Assembly: GCA_944322725.1 (NCBI GenBank)
Contig: CALUPU010000012.1
Span: 1-47,214, forward strand
Direction: 5' to 3'
From: Candidatus Gastranaerophilales bacterium
GTDB taxonomy: Bacteria > Cyanobacteriota > Vampirovibrionia > Gastranaerophilales > Gastranaerophilaceae
DNA length: 47,214 nt
In this document: one piece after another, positions 15,708 to 24,997 of the stretch
Layout of the letters: each line of letters begins with the position of its first letter
How positions within the stretch are numbered: position 1 is the stretch's first letter
Notes under the pieces: generated by a model
Database searches by the model: none
Seen by the model: only the letters and a program-made list of their open reading frames with translations
Told to the model about the DNA's origin: nothing
Translations under genes and position numbers: made by a program

Positions 15708-16496
15708 ATGATTAATAACAAAAAAATCGCTGTGATTATGCCTGCATATAATGCAGAAAAAACTCTTGAACAGACATATAACGAACTGTATAAAGACATA
15801 GTGGATGAGATTATTCTTGTAGATGACAACTCCTCGGACAAAACAAAAGAAATTGCAAAAAGGCTCGGAATAACCACAATCGTACACGACAAAAACAAAG
15901 GCTACGGCGGAAATCAGAAGACCTGCTATACTGCTGCACTAAAAACAAATGCAGATATAGTAATCATGGTGCACCCTGATTATCAGTATACCCCCAAACT
16001 CGTCCCCGCAATGGCAGCAATGCTGGCTTTTGATGAATACGATGCCTGTATTGCCTCAAGATTTATAGGCAAAGGCGCACTGGAAGGCGGAATGCCTCTG
16101 TATAAGTTCATTGCAAACAAATTTCTCACGCTTTTTCAGAATTTAATGATGGGAGAACGCCTCACGGAATACCATACGGGTTTTAGGGCTTTTTCAAGAG
16201 AGGTGCTGGAAAAATGCCCGCTCAAAGATTGCGACGATGATTTTGTATTTGATAATGAAATGCTCGCCCTGATTTTTTATAAAGGGTATACAATCGGGCA
16301 GATAAGCTGCCCCACAAAATACTTCCCCGATGCTTCTTCCATAAACTTTATGAGAAGCTGTAAATACGGGCTGGGAGTGCTAAAAACAAGTATTTTGTAC
16401 AAGCTTGCAAAAACAGGGATTTATAAATCAAAAATCTTTAAAAATGACGCCAAAACTCTGGATAAAAACGAAGAATTACCTTATTTTCAAGGGTGA
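15708..16496 (+). CDS. Family 2 glycosyltransferase, dolichyl-phosphate-mannose-synthase-like
   Basis: 262 residues. GT-A fold signs: AVIMPAYNAEKTL at the N-terminus, EIILVDDNSSDKT (nucleotide binding), NKGYGGNQKT and VIMVHPDYQY at the metal-binding position. TEYHTGFRAFSRE is the usual acceptor-side motif. It lacks C-terminal membrane helices. It likely charges a polyprenyl phosphate with a sugar for the neighbouring membrane transferases. GAGGGG precedes the ATG. The DUF2142 gene follows after 16 bases, so these form an operon. Confidence 0.88.
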   Translation: MINNKKIAVIMPAYNAEKTLEQTYNELYKDIVDEIILVDDNSSDKTKEIAKRLGITTIVHDKNKGYGGNQKTCYTAALKTNADIVIMVHPDYQYTPKLVPAMAAMLAFDEYDACIASRFIGKGALEGGMPLYKFIANKFLTLFQNLMMGERLTEYHTGFRAFSREVLEKCPLKDCDDDFVFDNEMLALIFYKGYTIGQISCPTKYFPDASSINFMRSCKYGLGVLKTSILYKLAKTGIYKSKIFKNDAKTLDKNEELPYFQG

Positions 16497-16512
16497 TTGA
16501 CGGAGAAGCTTA

Positions 16513-17955
16513 ATGATTAAAAAACTAAAAAATGTTTTTAATAAGCCGGAGCGCATCTTTCTTGTGCTTTGTCTTTTCTGGGGACTAATCCTGACTTTTA
16601 TAAATCCTCCATTTATGAGTTTTGATGAACCCGAACATTTTTATAAAATATATTCTTTTAGCGAAGGCACGTTGAACTACAAAAAAATTACTTCATACAC
16701 TGACGGTACTTTGATGTTTAACGAACCAAAAACCTTTTCAGCCCAAATTATACCTGTCAGTATAGTAAGGATAGTTGTAGAAGTAAGAAAGCTTAACCCT
16801 TACTTTGATGAAAACCGTATCATATACAAACCCTCCAAAATAACCTTTAAAGAAACTCTTGCTCAAACACAATACAAACTCGATAAAAATTTAAAAACCA
16901 TTGCGGTACACATGGTGCCATCCTATACTGTTGTTTCATACGTGCCGCATATCATTGTCTTGACTATACTAAAAGCCTTTAACACGGCACCTGTATTTAT
17001 GATGTTTATAATGAGGCTGTGCTCGTTATTTTTATATACAGCATTGATATATACTGCAATTAAAATAACACCCGTAAAAAAATTTATGTTTTTGCTGACA
17101 GCAGCTGCTCCACTGCCTTTGTATCTGTCTGCAACCATAAATACAGACCACCTGGTAATAGGCTTGAGTTTTTTGCTTACCGCTTATGTATTAAAACTCT
17201 GTTATGACGACAGTATTGAAAAAATTCAAAATAAACATCTGTTTATTTTTTTCCTTTTAATATTTTTAATATGCATAGCAAAATTTACATATCTTCCTTT
17301 AATATTGTTGTTTTTTATTCTGCCCAAAGAAAAGTTCCAAACACAAAAAACAAGAATTACTGCTTTTGTTTTGACAGCAGTATTTTGCGTTGTTTATATA
17401 ATCTTGTTCCTTGCTTATAATATACATATTTTCAGCGGAATTTTTTCGTATTACAACAAAAGTTCTGCGGAAATGATTTCGTATATTTTGCACAATCCGT
17501 TATCATATCCGGCTGTTTTAATAAAAACAATTTTTATAAACGGTTTTCAATATACACAGCGTATGCTTGCGGATTTCGGCTGCTCAGACACAAGCATTAA
17601 CCCGTTTATTGTATCCGGTTATCTTATATTACTGATTATCCATACAATGTTTTATGACAAACAGAAAAACGCTTTGACATTGAATAAAAAACTGATTTTA
17701 TGCTTTATAATAATTTCGGTTATTTTTATAACTCTGAGCGCTAACTATATAACTTTTGAACTTGATACACAAAACCTGATAGCAGGATTTAAAGGAAGAT
17801 ATATCCTTCCTGTTCTGCCTTTATTCTTGCTGCTTTTTGACAACAATAATTTTAAACCCTGCAGATTTAATTTCACTGCTTTTACTTTGTTCTATTCGAT
17901 TGTGTTTATGATTGTATTTGTCATTACTCTGGTTAATAGGTATTATATTATATAA
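16513..17955 (+). CDS. DUF2142-type multi-pass membrane protein (putative glycosyltransferase)
   Basis: 480 residues with about ten membrane helices. The first external loop contains NPPFMSFDEPEHFYKIYSFS, the DEPxHFY hallmark of DUF2142, a family grouped with GT-C transferases in O-antigen and cell-wall polysaccharide loci. It is downstream of the GT2 gene in the same transcript and is closed by a strong hairpin. It presumably uses the lipid-linked sugar made by the GT2 enzyme. Confidence 0.82.
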   Translation: MIKKLKNVFNKPERIFLVLCLFWGLILTFINPPFMSFDEPEHFYKIYSFSEGTLNYKKITSYTDGTLMFNEPKTFSAQIIPVSIVRIVVEVRKLNPYFDENRIIYKPSKITFKETLAQTQYKLDKNLKTIAVHMVPSYTVVSYVPHIIVLTILKAFNTAPVFMMFIMRLCSLFLYTALIYTAIKITPVKKFMFLLTAAAPLPLYLSATINTDHLVIGLSFLLTAYVLKLCYDDSIEKIQNKHLFIFFLLIFLICIAKFTYLPLILLFFILPKEKFQTQKTRITAFVLTAVFCVVYIILFLAYNIHIFSGIFSYYNKSSAEMISYILHNPLSYPAVLIKTIFINGFQYTQRMLADFGCSDTSINPFIVSGYLILLIIHTMFYDKQKNALTLNKKLILCFIIISVIFITLSANYITFELDTQNLIAGFKGRYILPVLPLFLLLFDNNNFKPCRFNFTAFTLFYSIVFMIVFVITLVNRYYII

Positions 17956-17959
17956 AATA

Positions 17960-17993
17960 CCAAAAGGCAGAGATAAAAATCTCTGCCTTTTGG
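17960..17993. terminator. Strong bidirectional terminator between convergent genes
   Basis: Fifteen-base perfect arms (17960-17974 and 17979-17993) around an AAAA loop, rich in G and C in the middle with A and T runs at both ends. It lies between the DUF2142 gene and the 1235-residue gene and can serve both. Confidence 0.85.
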
Positions 17994-18011
17994 GTTTATT
18001 TATTATATATA

Positions 18012-21000
18012 TTATGCTAATCCCATTGTTTGAAGGAATGTCATATACATAGAATCAATTGTATTAAAGAAATTATTAAACAATGTTTGCACATGATACC
18101 TGTATTGATAATGGCCTTTACCACCGATTTCTGAATATGGATACCCATCAACAACATTAGAAATAGCATTATTTATTATTTTATTAATTGCTGTTTCATC
18201 ATAGTTGTTTCCAAGTTTAGACTTAATCTGGGCCAAAATAGCTGTACGCAAAGCTTCCAGTTCAGTTCTTGCTTTATTTTTTATGTCATCTCTTGCTATT
18301 GGAGAAGCATTATGACCTTCATGTCTACCTTTTGTGCTGGTTTTTATACCATCTACATTTCCTGCAGTATATCTATTACCTAATGCCTCTATAAGGAGTA
18401 TTCTATCTAATTTCGTTTCATCAGTCTGTACGGATACATTTTTAAGACCTTTTGTTGCGATTTCGTCAAAGCGTTTAATTAAATCATCAACAAGAACTGA
18501 TACTTTTACTGCAGAATTAACATTTGACTGACTCAAAGCCAATTCCTGCATTGCTTGTTCAATAAAGCCGTCTATTTGTGCCTTGTTATATATGTCACCA
18601 AGCTGTGCAGATAATTTTCTATGTATCCTGTCTTTCAACTGGATTATTGTTTTATTGAAATCACCATCAAGCCATATAACTTTACCATTTTCAATTTTAA
18701 AGCATCCTGTCACAAGATCATCACCGCCTGCGGTATCATTAGCATTATAGCCCCATAGGTACGCTACTACTGTAGTATCACCTTTCAGATTGATAATTAA
18801 TTTCGCCTCTTCTTTTTCTGCAGCAATTATATTATCCGCAATCTTTTCAGCACCTGTATTATCTATCATTTCTTTTATAAGTTCTTCAATTCTATACCAG
18901 TCATCTTCCGGCGTTGCAGAAGTGGAAATATTTTTCATAAGTGTATCGGCTTCTTTAAAAAACTCATTATCTTTATAACCAGGTAGCATTTTTTCTGTTA
19001 TAGCAGTATTACCCGATATAAACTCTTTCATGACAATAAGATAAGTATTCGCAATAAAATCATCTCTTTCTTTATCGGTAAATCCGTCGTTTTTATAATC
19101 CGAAAGTAATCTACTCAGGGAAGTTTCCAATTGTGGCATTGAATATTTGTCATATTCGGGAATGATAGAAAATCTTAAATTGTCATATCCGTCTATTGCA
19201 CCATTTTGTGCAAATACCCTGAATTCTTTATCAACATTGCTCACATCGCCGTTATAACTTTGAATAAAAGCAGTTTTAATATTTTCCATTCTTTTTATAT
19301 AATCCGATAATTCTTGTTCGGATGGATTTGTCTTCTTGTAATTATCAATCATACTTTGAGCCGCATTTTCAACTGAACTACGGATCTGCGTTCTTATTAC
19401 CTCTCCATCTTCAAAGTCATGAGCTTCCTGCTGAAGTTCCTCAACCGTTTCTACTGATGGAATTTGACCCTGCAGCTTACTGATTTCATTTTCAAGTTCT
19501 TTAACTTCTTCAACCAGTTCAGAAAGTACGGTAGACGAAGGATAGGATTTTTTCATATCATTTATATCAAGCAGAGTGTGTTTGGCATCCTTTGCCTTAG
19601 ACACAGCTTCTTCTATAGCTTTCTTAATGGCATCAACCAACGCATCTATTGAATTTATATTTGCATGATTGTTTATCGCACTTCTAAGACTATTTATCTG
19701 AGTATTTATATTATCAATAGAACTTGGCAACTCATTTATAGTCTTTTTTACATTTTCAATGCTATTTTGAGCAGTTTCTTCAGCATTTTTCTGGTTTGTA
19801 TCCTCTACAGCAATAGATTCGGCAATTCCCTTTGCCATATTGAGTTCTCGTGCGGCAAAGCTTTCAAAGTCACCGCCTTTGAGCACCATTGTCGAAGTAG
19901 AATCAAACTGTGCAAGAACTGTTTGTACAAAAGAAGAAATAGAAACTTCCGTTCTTACATTCGATGTTTCATTCAAAGCTGCCATTATAGAATAGTTAAA
20001 CCATTCAGAAACCTGTTTTGCATCATAAGCAGCGCCCATGTGTTCTTTCATTGCAGCTTGTACTCGTTTTTCGAGTTCGGTAAATACTTTATTCAAATCG
20101 TCTTTACCTTCTTTATCTGCCCATACAACTTTTTCGCCTTTAATAGTATAGGCTAATGACACTTTAATGTCTTCGCCTATTGTATTTTCAATCAAGCCGT
20201 CAGTCAAAGCAGGATTTTTATCTATATCAACATTGCTTAGTTCTTCCTGAGCCTCAACAAGTGCAAAAATTTTGTTAGCGCCTGCTTCTGTAAGCATTTC
20301 TGTAATCAGTTCCCTAATTTTGTTATAGTCATCCATTGGTGTGACTGAATTTTCTATGCCTTTAAGAAGTGATGTGACTTCTTTATATCTGTCATCTTTG
20401 CTAAAGCCCAGAGCTACAAGCATATTGCCTGATTCATTGCCTCTGACAATATCGCTCAATACATAACCTGTTGCCTGGTCAATTACTTCCTGTCTGTCAG
20501 TCTCGTCAAGGTAGTTATCCAATTCGCCATCTTCTTTACAAGCCTCAAGAAGCTGGTTATAGTATGCTCCGAATTTTTCTTCAAGTACGTCAAGACCCTT
20601 AAGTATTGCAGAAACATTTTCATGCTCTTTGATTACAGACTGAGCATAATCGCTGAATTCTTCTTTTATATTTGTGCCGTCACCTTCATACTGTGCTATA
20701 AAAGCTGCTTCGATAGCATTTACAAATTCTACGTATTTATCTACTTCTTCTTTTTCAGGCTTTGGCGAACCATCGGCATAAGCCTCGCACAATTCATCTT
20801 TTACAGCACCGGTTTCTTTTGTACATTTTTCATAAAAAATCTGCTGCTGTCTGTTTTCAATAGCGGTTCCGATTTTTGAAGAACCGCCGAGATTTCTTGC
20901 ACCAAGAAATCTTCTGAGTGCTGCATCAACTTCATTGAGATATTTTTGCGCATCCTCAGGAGTTTGTGCATTTGCCAGTTTCTGAATATTTGAAACTGCC

Positions 21001-21719
21001 GTTTTATAATCAGTGTTTATAGAATAACCGCCGGAGCCGTTAGCTTTGGGCGGGATAATACCTGCAAAAAACGCATTGTCATAATCACCGTTTAAAAGCA
21101 CACCCATAAGATAATCAACTGCCATATTAATAACGACTGCGTATTCGGCAGAATTAATATAACCGTTATCACCCTGTGCCTCAGCATACGCTGCCATAAG
21201 AAGTTCAAAATTATACTCAACATTTTCTTTTAAACCTGTTGTTTTATCTTTAACAGATTGAGATATAGATTGTTTTTCGGTTATCTGTTCTTTTATAACA
21301 GGAAGAAATTCATTAAAAGCAGCACTTACATTAAAAGGAGGATTTTTCTGAGTCTGCAAATAATTACTTATATAGTTTCTGCCCTGATTTTCTATATATT
21401 CGGCATATTCTACCATTTCATCATTAGCCTCAATCCAGGCTTCCAGTCTGTATAAAAAGTATGTAACAGCATCTTTTGTGTTATCTGCAGTATCAGGAAT
21501 ATTTTCCGGAATACTTCCCTGATCTTTTAAAATACCAAGCGCCTCTCCGTAAGCATCGCTGATATCAGAATTTGATACGCTTTCCGAACCTGATGAAGAA
21601 GATGAAGACGAATTTGAACCTGCAGGTTTTGTATCCGTCGATGTAGTATTTCCCACTCCTGATGTGGATGGGTTTTTTGTAAAAATGTTGTTAAAAATAG
21701 TCCAATCAATATCCGGCAT
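18012..21719 (-). CDS. 1235-residue protein of unknown function with internal duplications
   Basis: Start chosen at 21719, where AGGAG lies six bases upstream; an ATG 48 bases earlier has no ribosome site. No signal peptide or membrane helix. Residues 30-53 are a Ser-rich low-complexity stretch. Two ~290-residue units (about 325-615 and 803-1095) are clearly homologous: AAFIAQYEGD/TAFIQSYNGD, SVTPMDDYNKI/SATPEDDWYRI, AAYDAKQV/DIYNKAQI. Partial copies lie at about 165-275 (AQTPEDAQKY) and 1146-1232 (NNYDETAI). Residues 640-775 look coiled-coil. It is acidic and helical. I recognise no family; a large structural, adhesion-like or effector protein is possible, but nothing shows export. Confidence 0.85.
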   Translation of the reverse strand: MPDIDWTIFNNIFTKNPSTSGVGNTTSTDTKPAGSNSSSSSSSGSESVSNSDISDAYGEALGILKDQGSIPENIPDTADNTKDAVTYFLYRLEAWIEANDEMVEYAEYIENQGRNYISNYLQTQKNPPFNVSAAFNEFLPVIKEQITEKQSISQSVKDKTTGLKENVEYNFELLMAAYAEAQGDNGYINSAEYAVVINMAVDYLMGVLLNGDYDNAFFAGIIPPKANGSGGYSINTDYKTAVSNIQKLANAQTPEDAQKYLNEVDAALRRFLGARNLGGSSKIGTAIENRQQQIFYEKCTKETGAVKDELCEAYADGSPKPEKEEVDKYVEFVNAIEAAFIAQYEGDGTNIKEEFSDYAQSVIKEHENVSAILKGLDVLEEKFGAYYNQLLEACKEDGELDNYLDETDRQEVIDQATGYVLSDIVRGNESGNMLVALGFSKDDRYKEVTSLLKGIENSVTPMDDYNKIRELITEMLTEAGANKIFALVEAQEELSNVDIDKNPALTDGLIENTIGEDIKVSLAYTIKGEKVVWADKEGKDDLNKVFTELEKRVQAAMKEHMGAAYDAKQVSEWFNYSIMAALNETSNVRTEVSISSFVQTVLAQFDSTSTMVLKGGDFESFAARELNMAKGIAESIAVEDTNQKNAEETAQNSIENVKKTINELPSSIDNINTQINSLRSAINNHANINSIDALVDAIKKAIEEAVSKAKDAKHTLLDINDMKKSYPSSTVLSELVEEVKELENEISKLQGQIPSVETVEELQQEAHDFEDGEVIRTQIRSSVENAAQSMIDNYKKTNPSEQELSDYIKRMENIKTAFIQSYNGDVSNVDKEFRVFAQNGAIDGYDNLRFSIIPEYDKYSMPQLETSLSRLLSDYKNDGFTDKERDDFIANTYLIVMKEFISGNTAITEKMLPGYKDNEFFKEADTLMKNISTSATPEDDWYRIEELIKEMIDNTGAEKIADNIIAAEKEEAKLIINLKGDTTVVAYLWGYNANDTAGGDDLVTGCFKIENGKVIWLDGDFNKTIIQLKDRIHRKLSAQLGDIYNKAQIDGFIEQAMQELALSQSNVNSAVKVSVLVDDLIKRFDEIATKGLKNVSVQTDETKLDRILLIEALGNRYTAGNVDGIKTSTKGRHEGHNASPIARDDIKNKARTELEALRTAILAQIKSKLGNNYDETAINKIINNAISNVVDGYPYSEIGGKGHYQYRYHVQTLFNNFFNTIDSMYMTFLQTMGLA

Positions 21720-21834
21720 AAAAAACTCCTTTTTTGTTCCCTGAATATAATCATGTATTCGACCCATTTTTTAATAACTTTAGAATTTTATGACACTTGA
21801 TTAACATATCTTTACATTGTTTAAAAAACATGTG

Positions 21835-21863
21835 TTGACATTTTATAGACAAACGTCTATAAT
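21835..21863 (+). promoter_or_regulatory. Consensus promoter with embedded palindromic operator of the lexA-like gene
   Basis: TTGACA (21835-21840), a 17-base spacer and TATAAT (21858-21863) are perfect sigma-70 boxes. A perfect dyad TTATAGAC-AAAC-GTCTATAA (21843-21862) fills the spacer and overlaps the -10. The AGAC-N4-GTCT core has the same geometry as the Gram-positive LexA box GAAC-N4-GTTC. The ATG begins seven bases after the -10, so the transcript is probably leaderless. Confidence 0.85.
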
Positions 21864-21869
21864 AAAAAT

Positions 21870-22457
21870 ATGACAAACCAAAATTTGAGTGAAAAACAAA
21901 AGAACTTCTTTGAAAATCTCAAGAAAGCCTACGGAAAAGAACCGCTGCCAAGCTTTGAAAAAATAGCACAGGCATTCGGGTTCAAACACAAAAATTCTGT
22001 CTGGCAGTATTTCAATAAACTCAAAGAGTGCGGATTGATTAAAGAAACAAACGGAAAATTTGTTATAAATCCCGAATGCTTCGGCGCAATTCTTTTCACA
22101 TCTTCTGTAAGAGCAGGCTTTGCCACAGTGGCGGAGGACTCTATCGAAAGACGTGTTTCGCTGGATGAAAAATTTGATTTGGACAACCCGTCCGTATTCA
22201 TGTTTACTGTCTCAGGAGACTCTATGGTGAATGCGGGTATATTTGACGGGGACAAAGTTATAGTCAAAAAAACACCCTGCGCAAAAGACGGCGACATTGT
22301 CCTTGCATTCATAGACAACGGATATACGCTCAAGACCTACAGGCAAAAAAACGGCAAAGTATGGCTCCAGCCTGAGAATCCGGAATATCCGATTATCGAA
22401 CCGAAAGAATCTTTGACAATTTTCGGTGTCGCAACAGGTATTACAAGACAATTTTAA
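21870..22457 (+). CDS. LexA-like SOS repressor (winged helix plus S24 peptidase)
   Basis: 195 residues. A winged-helix domain (about 1-65, with PSFEKIAQAFGF and NSVWQYFNKLKE) is followed by a self-cleaving peptidase: cleavage site Ala82-Gly83 (SVRAGFATV), nucleophile Ser118 (VSGDSMVNAGIFDGD) and general-base Lys155 (YTLKTYRQ). All catalytic parts are intact. It likely represses itself through the dyad in its promoter. The umuC gene downstream is separated by an inverted-repeat insertion, so the pair works like UmuD-UmuC, although this protein keeps a DNA-binding domain that UmuD lacks. Confidence 0.9.
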   Translation: MTNQNLSEKQKNFFENLKKAYGKEPLPSFEKIAQAFGFKHKNSVWQYFNKLKECGLIKETNGKFVINPECFGAILFTSSVRAGFATVAEDSIERRVSLDEKFDLDNPSVFMFTVSGDSMVNAGIFDGDKVIVKKTPCAKDGDIVLAFIDNGYTLKTYRQKNGKVWLQPENPEYPIIEPKESLTIFGVATGITRQF

Positions 22458-22493
22458 ATCTAAATTATAAACATCCTTCCTAATAAAATCCAA

Positions 22494-22532
22494 AAAGCGG
22501 GGATGCTCATGTCAAATCCCCCGCTTTATTTT
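22494..22532 (+). terminator. Terminator of the lexA-like gene
   Basis: AAAGCGGGG (22494-22502) pairs with CCCCGCTTT (22519-22527) and is followed by ATTTT. The 16-base loop is long. It separates lexA transcription from the inverted-repeat element and umuC. Confidence 0.7.
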
Positions 22533-22580
22533 CCTTGAAGAGAACAAACTATGAAGAACGATAAAAATTTAACAGACTTA

Positions 22581-22757
22581 TGTCAAAATAAAATTGAATT
22601 TTAAATCCTATACGAAGCTTTGTAGAACAACTTATCGAAACAACTTCAAGGCGAGTGTGTCTGAGGCTGTGCAACAGCCGAGTTCGCGAGCCTTGGGTTG
22701 AGATTAGTTGGTCTAAAAGCGTAGTATCGAGATTTAAAATTCAATTTTATTTTGACA
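22581..22757. mobile_element. 177-bp MITE-like element with perfect 27-base terminal inverted repeats
   Basis: Bases 22581-22607 are the exact reverse complement of 22731-22757. The arms continue inward as an imperfect match to roughly 75 bases a side, ending at an apex with GGCTG/CAGCC, so the whole unit folds into one long hairpin. It encodes no protein I can support. The inner part is richer in G and C than the arms. The right arm ends in TTGACA. No target-site duplication is obvious. A miniature inverted-repeat transposable element fits best; a long hairpin RNA is an alternative. It occupies most of the otherwise gene-free 22,458-22,796. Confidence 0.75.
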
Positions 22758-22796
22758 AATACGATAAACACTCAAAAACTCCAACAGGTACAAAAA

Positions 22797-24008
22797 ATGG
22801 CAGAAATAGCACTTGTCGATTGCAACAACTTTTTCGTCTCATGCGAACAGCTTATGAACCCGATGCTCAAAAACCGCGCTGTATGCGTTTTGAGCAACAA
22901 TGACGGATGCATAATAGCGCGCTCAAAAGAAGCAAAAGAAATAGGAATTCCCATGGGTTATCCGCTTTTTAAAGCAAAAAAAGAATTCAAAAATGTAATC
23001 TATATCTCAAGAAATTTCGGACTATACCACGACATCTCAAACAGAATCATCATGAAGCTTTTAAGCTATACACCGGATGTCGAACAGTACTCGATTGATG
23101 AAGCATTTCTGGATTTGACGGGACTCAAAAAGCTGTACAGATGTTCTTATGAAGAAATCATTGCAAGAATAAAAAAAGAAATTGAGCAGGAAATCGGAGT
23201 ACCAGTGTCAATAGGTCTTGCACCGAGCAAAACTCTTGCAAAGCTCGCCTGTGAGCAGGCAAAGAAAAACCCTGCCCTGAACGGATTATGCAGAATAAGA
23301 TTCAAAGATATAGATAAAATCCTTGCAAAAACCTATATAGAAGATGTCTGGGGCATAGGCAAAAATACGGCTGCACTTTTTCACAAATACGGGATTTATA
23401 AATGCAGCGAAATAGTAAAACAAAACGAATTCTGGCTGAAAAAAATATGGGGCAAAAGAGGATTGGAACTAAAAGCAGAACTCTCCGGCATAAGCGCCTG
23501 TCCTGTGAACAGCAAAGCCGAACTGCCAAAATCAATCCAAAAAACAAGCGCCTTTGGCAGTTTTACAAGCAACAAAGAATATATAAAAGGCTCTTTGCAT
23601 TACCATTGCCATCAAGTTTGTTCCAAACTGCGCAAACTGGGGCTTCAGACGGAAATCATTTTTGTAATGCTGAGGACAAAAGATTTTCAGGTCTTTACGG
23701 AAAAAATGGTTCTGCCCGAGGCAACAGACAGCGAGTTTCTCGTTAATCAGTATGCGGACAAACTGCTGGATAAAGTTTACAGACCGGGAATAATCTACCG
23801 TTCATCAGGTATTTTTGCAGAAAAGCTTACGGAAAAATCCGCTTCCCAGTTGTTTTTGTTTGAGGATGAAAAGACAAGAAAAGCACAAAAACTTGCACAG
23901 CTGTGGGATAAATTTGAGAACAAATATGGCAAAAACTGTTTTCAGATAGGAGTAAATCAAGACCCGCAGGAGGAAAGCAAGAAACACGGACAAAATTTCT
24001 TTTCGTAA
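22797..24008 (+). CDS. umuC: Y-family DNA polymerase, UmuC-like
   Basis: 403 residues from the ATG at 22797 (weak AGGT site); an earlier TTG at 22752 lies inside the inverted-repeat arm and is less likely. It opens MAEIALVDCNNFFVSCEQ, with Asp8 as a metal ligand, then NNDGCIIARS, the catalytic EQYSIDEAFLD and IGLAPSKTLAKLA, followed by an HhH region (DVWGIGKNTAALF) and the little-finger domain. The C-terminal UmuC tail ends with FEDEKTRKAQKLAQL. It performs error-prone translesion synthesis, likely with the upstream LexA/UmuD-like protein. Confidence 0.93.
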   Translation: MAEIALVDCNNFFVSCEQLMNPMLKNRAVCVLSNNDGCIIARSKEAKEIGIPMGYPLFKAKKEFKNVIYISRNFGLYHDISNRIIMKLLSYTPDVEQYSIDEAFLDLTGLKKLYRCSYEEIIARIKKEIEQEIGVPVSIGLAPSKTLAKLACEQAKKNPALNGLCRIRFKDIDKILAKTYIEDVWGIGKNTAALFHKYGIYKCSEIVKQNEFWLKKIWGKRGLELKAELSGISACPVNSKAELPKSIQKTSAFGSFTSNKEYIKGSLHYHCHQVCSKLRKLGLQTEIIFVMLRTKDFQVFTEKMVLPEATDSEFLVNQYADKLLDKVYRPGIIYRSSGIFAEKLTEKSASQLFLFEDEKTRKAQKLAQLWDKFENKYGKNCFQIGVNQDPQEESKKHGQNFFS

Positions 24009-24072
24009 AATTTTAACAAATGCTATTGATAAATACCTTTCTGTTTCTAATTTAAAAATCAAAACCAATTTC

Positions 24073-24894
24073 TTAATTCACAAGCTTAAAAATATCATTG
24101 CAAACAGCAAAAACATCGCGCGCCATGTCAATAGAAAGCATATTCGGTCCGTCACATAGCGCTTTGTCAGGGTCAGGATGAACTTCAAAAAACAGCGCTT
24201 TTGCACCTGCTGCAATTGCGGCTTTTGCAAGTGTAGCAACATACTGTCTCTCGCCTGACGAACATTCACCGGCACCGCCAGGAAGCTGTACACTGTGAGT
24301 GGCATCAAAAACAACAGGAATACCTGTTTCCTGCATTATAGGAATGCCTCTCATATCAACAACAAGATTGTTGTAGCCGAAACTTGTGCCTCTGTCCGTA
24401 AACAGCACCCTGTCATTGCCGGAATCAATAACCTTTTGTGCAAGGGGCTTCATCTGGGCAGGGGCAAGAAACTGACCTTTTTTTATGTTTACGATTTTGC
24501 CTGTTTTTGCGGCAGCAACGAGCAAATCAGTCTGTCTGCATAAAAAAGCCGGTATCTGCAAAATATCCGCAACTTCCGCAACAGCCTCCGCCTGATCGGG
24601 CGTATGTATGTCAGTTACAATCGGCAAATCAAACTCCTTTTTTACTTCGGCAAGCATCTCAAGCCCCTTCTCCAGCCCGGGTCCGCGATACGATTTTATC
24701 GAACTTCTGTTTGCTTTATCAAAAGAGGATTTAAACACATAATTTATCCCGAGTTCCTGCGTAAGTTTTTTGAGCGCTTCTGCAACTGTGAACAAGATAT
24801 CTCTGCTTTCTATTGCACAGGGGCCCGCAAGAATTGTGAGTTTGTCGGAACCTATTTCAAAATCATTTAATTTTACCGGTTTTATAACAGCCAT
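24073..24894 (-). CDS. kdsA: 3-deoxy-8-phosphooctulonate (Kdo-8-P) synthase
   Basis: 273 residues from ATG at 24894, seven bases after GGAG. It joins phosphoenolpyruvate to arabinose-5-phosphate in Kdo synthesis for lipopolysaccharide. Family signatures are complete: TILAGPCAIES, FKSSFDKANRSS, LQIPAFLCRQTDLL, NIKKGQFLAP, DRGTSFGYNNLVV, DATHSVQLPGG and EVHPDPDKALCDGPN. Cys26 in AGPC marks the metal-dependent class (as in Aquifex), unlike the E. coli type with Asn. It stands alone and is divergent from pilT. Its presence argues for an LPS-bearing outer membrane. Confidence 0.97.
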   Translation of the reverse strand: MAVIKPVKLNDFEIGSDKLTILAGPCAIESRDILFTVAEALKKLTQELGINYVFKSSFDKANRSSIKSYRGPGLEKGLEMLAEVKKEFDLPIVTDIHTPDQAEAVAEVADILQIPAFLCRQTDLLVAAAKTGKIVNIKKGQFLAPAQMKPLAQKVIDSGNDRVLFTDRGTSFGYNNLVVDMRGIPIMQETGIPVVFDATHSVQLPGGAGECSSGERQYVATLAKAAIAAGAKALFFEVHPDPDKALCDGPNMLSIDMARDVFAVCNDIFKLVN

Positions 24895-24997
24895 AAATCT
24901 TCTCCATATTTTCTTTGACAATAATTGTTTAGAATTGTAAAATCTTCATTAGAAGATTTGATAATAATTATACCATCAATAATAGTAGGAGCATGAA

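Noticed and set aside
21720-21767. Earlier ATG for the 1235-residue protein
   Set aside because: It lacks a ribosome site, whereas AGGAG precedes the ATG at 21719.
22608-22730. Integron attC site inside the 177-bp inverted repeat
   Set aside because: The RYYYAAC and GTTRRRY core pair is not present in the right places, and no integron integrase is seen.
22752-22796. TTG start for umuC inside the inverted-repeat arm
   Set aside because: The ATG at 22797 begins exactly at the conserved N-terminus of the polymerase family.
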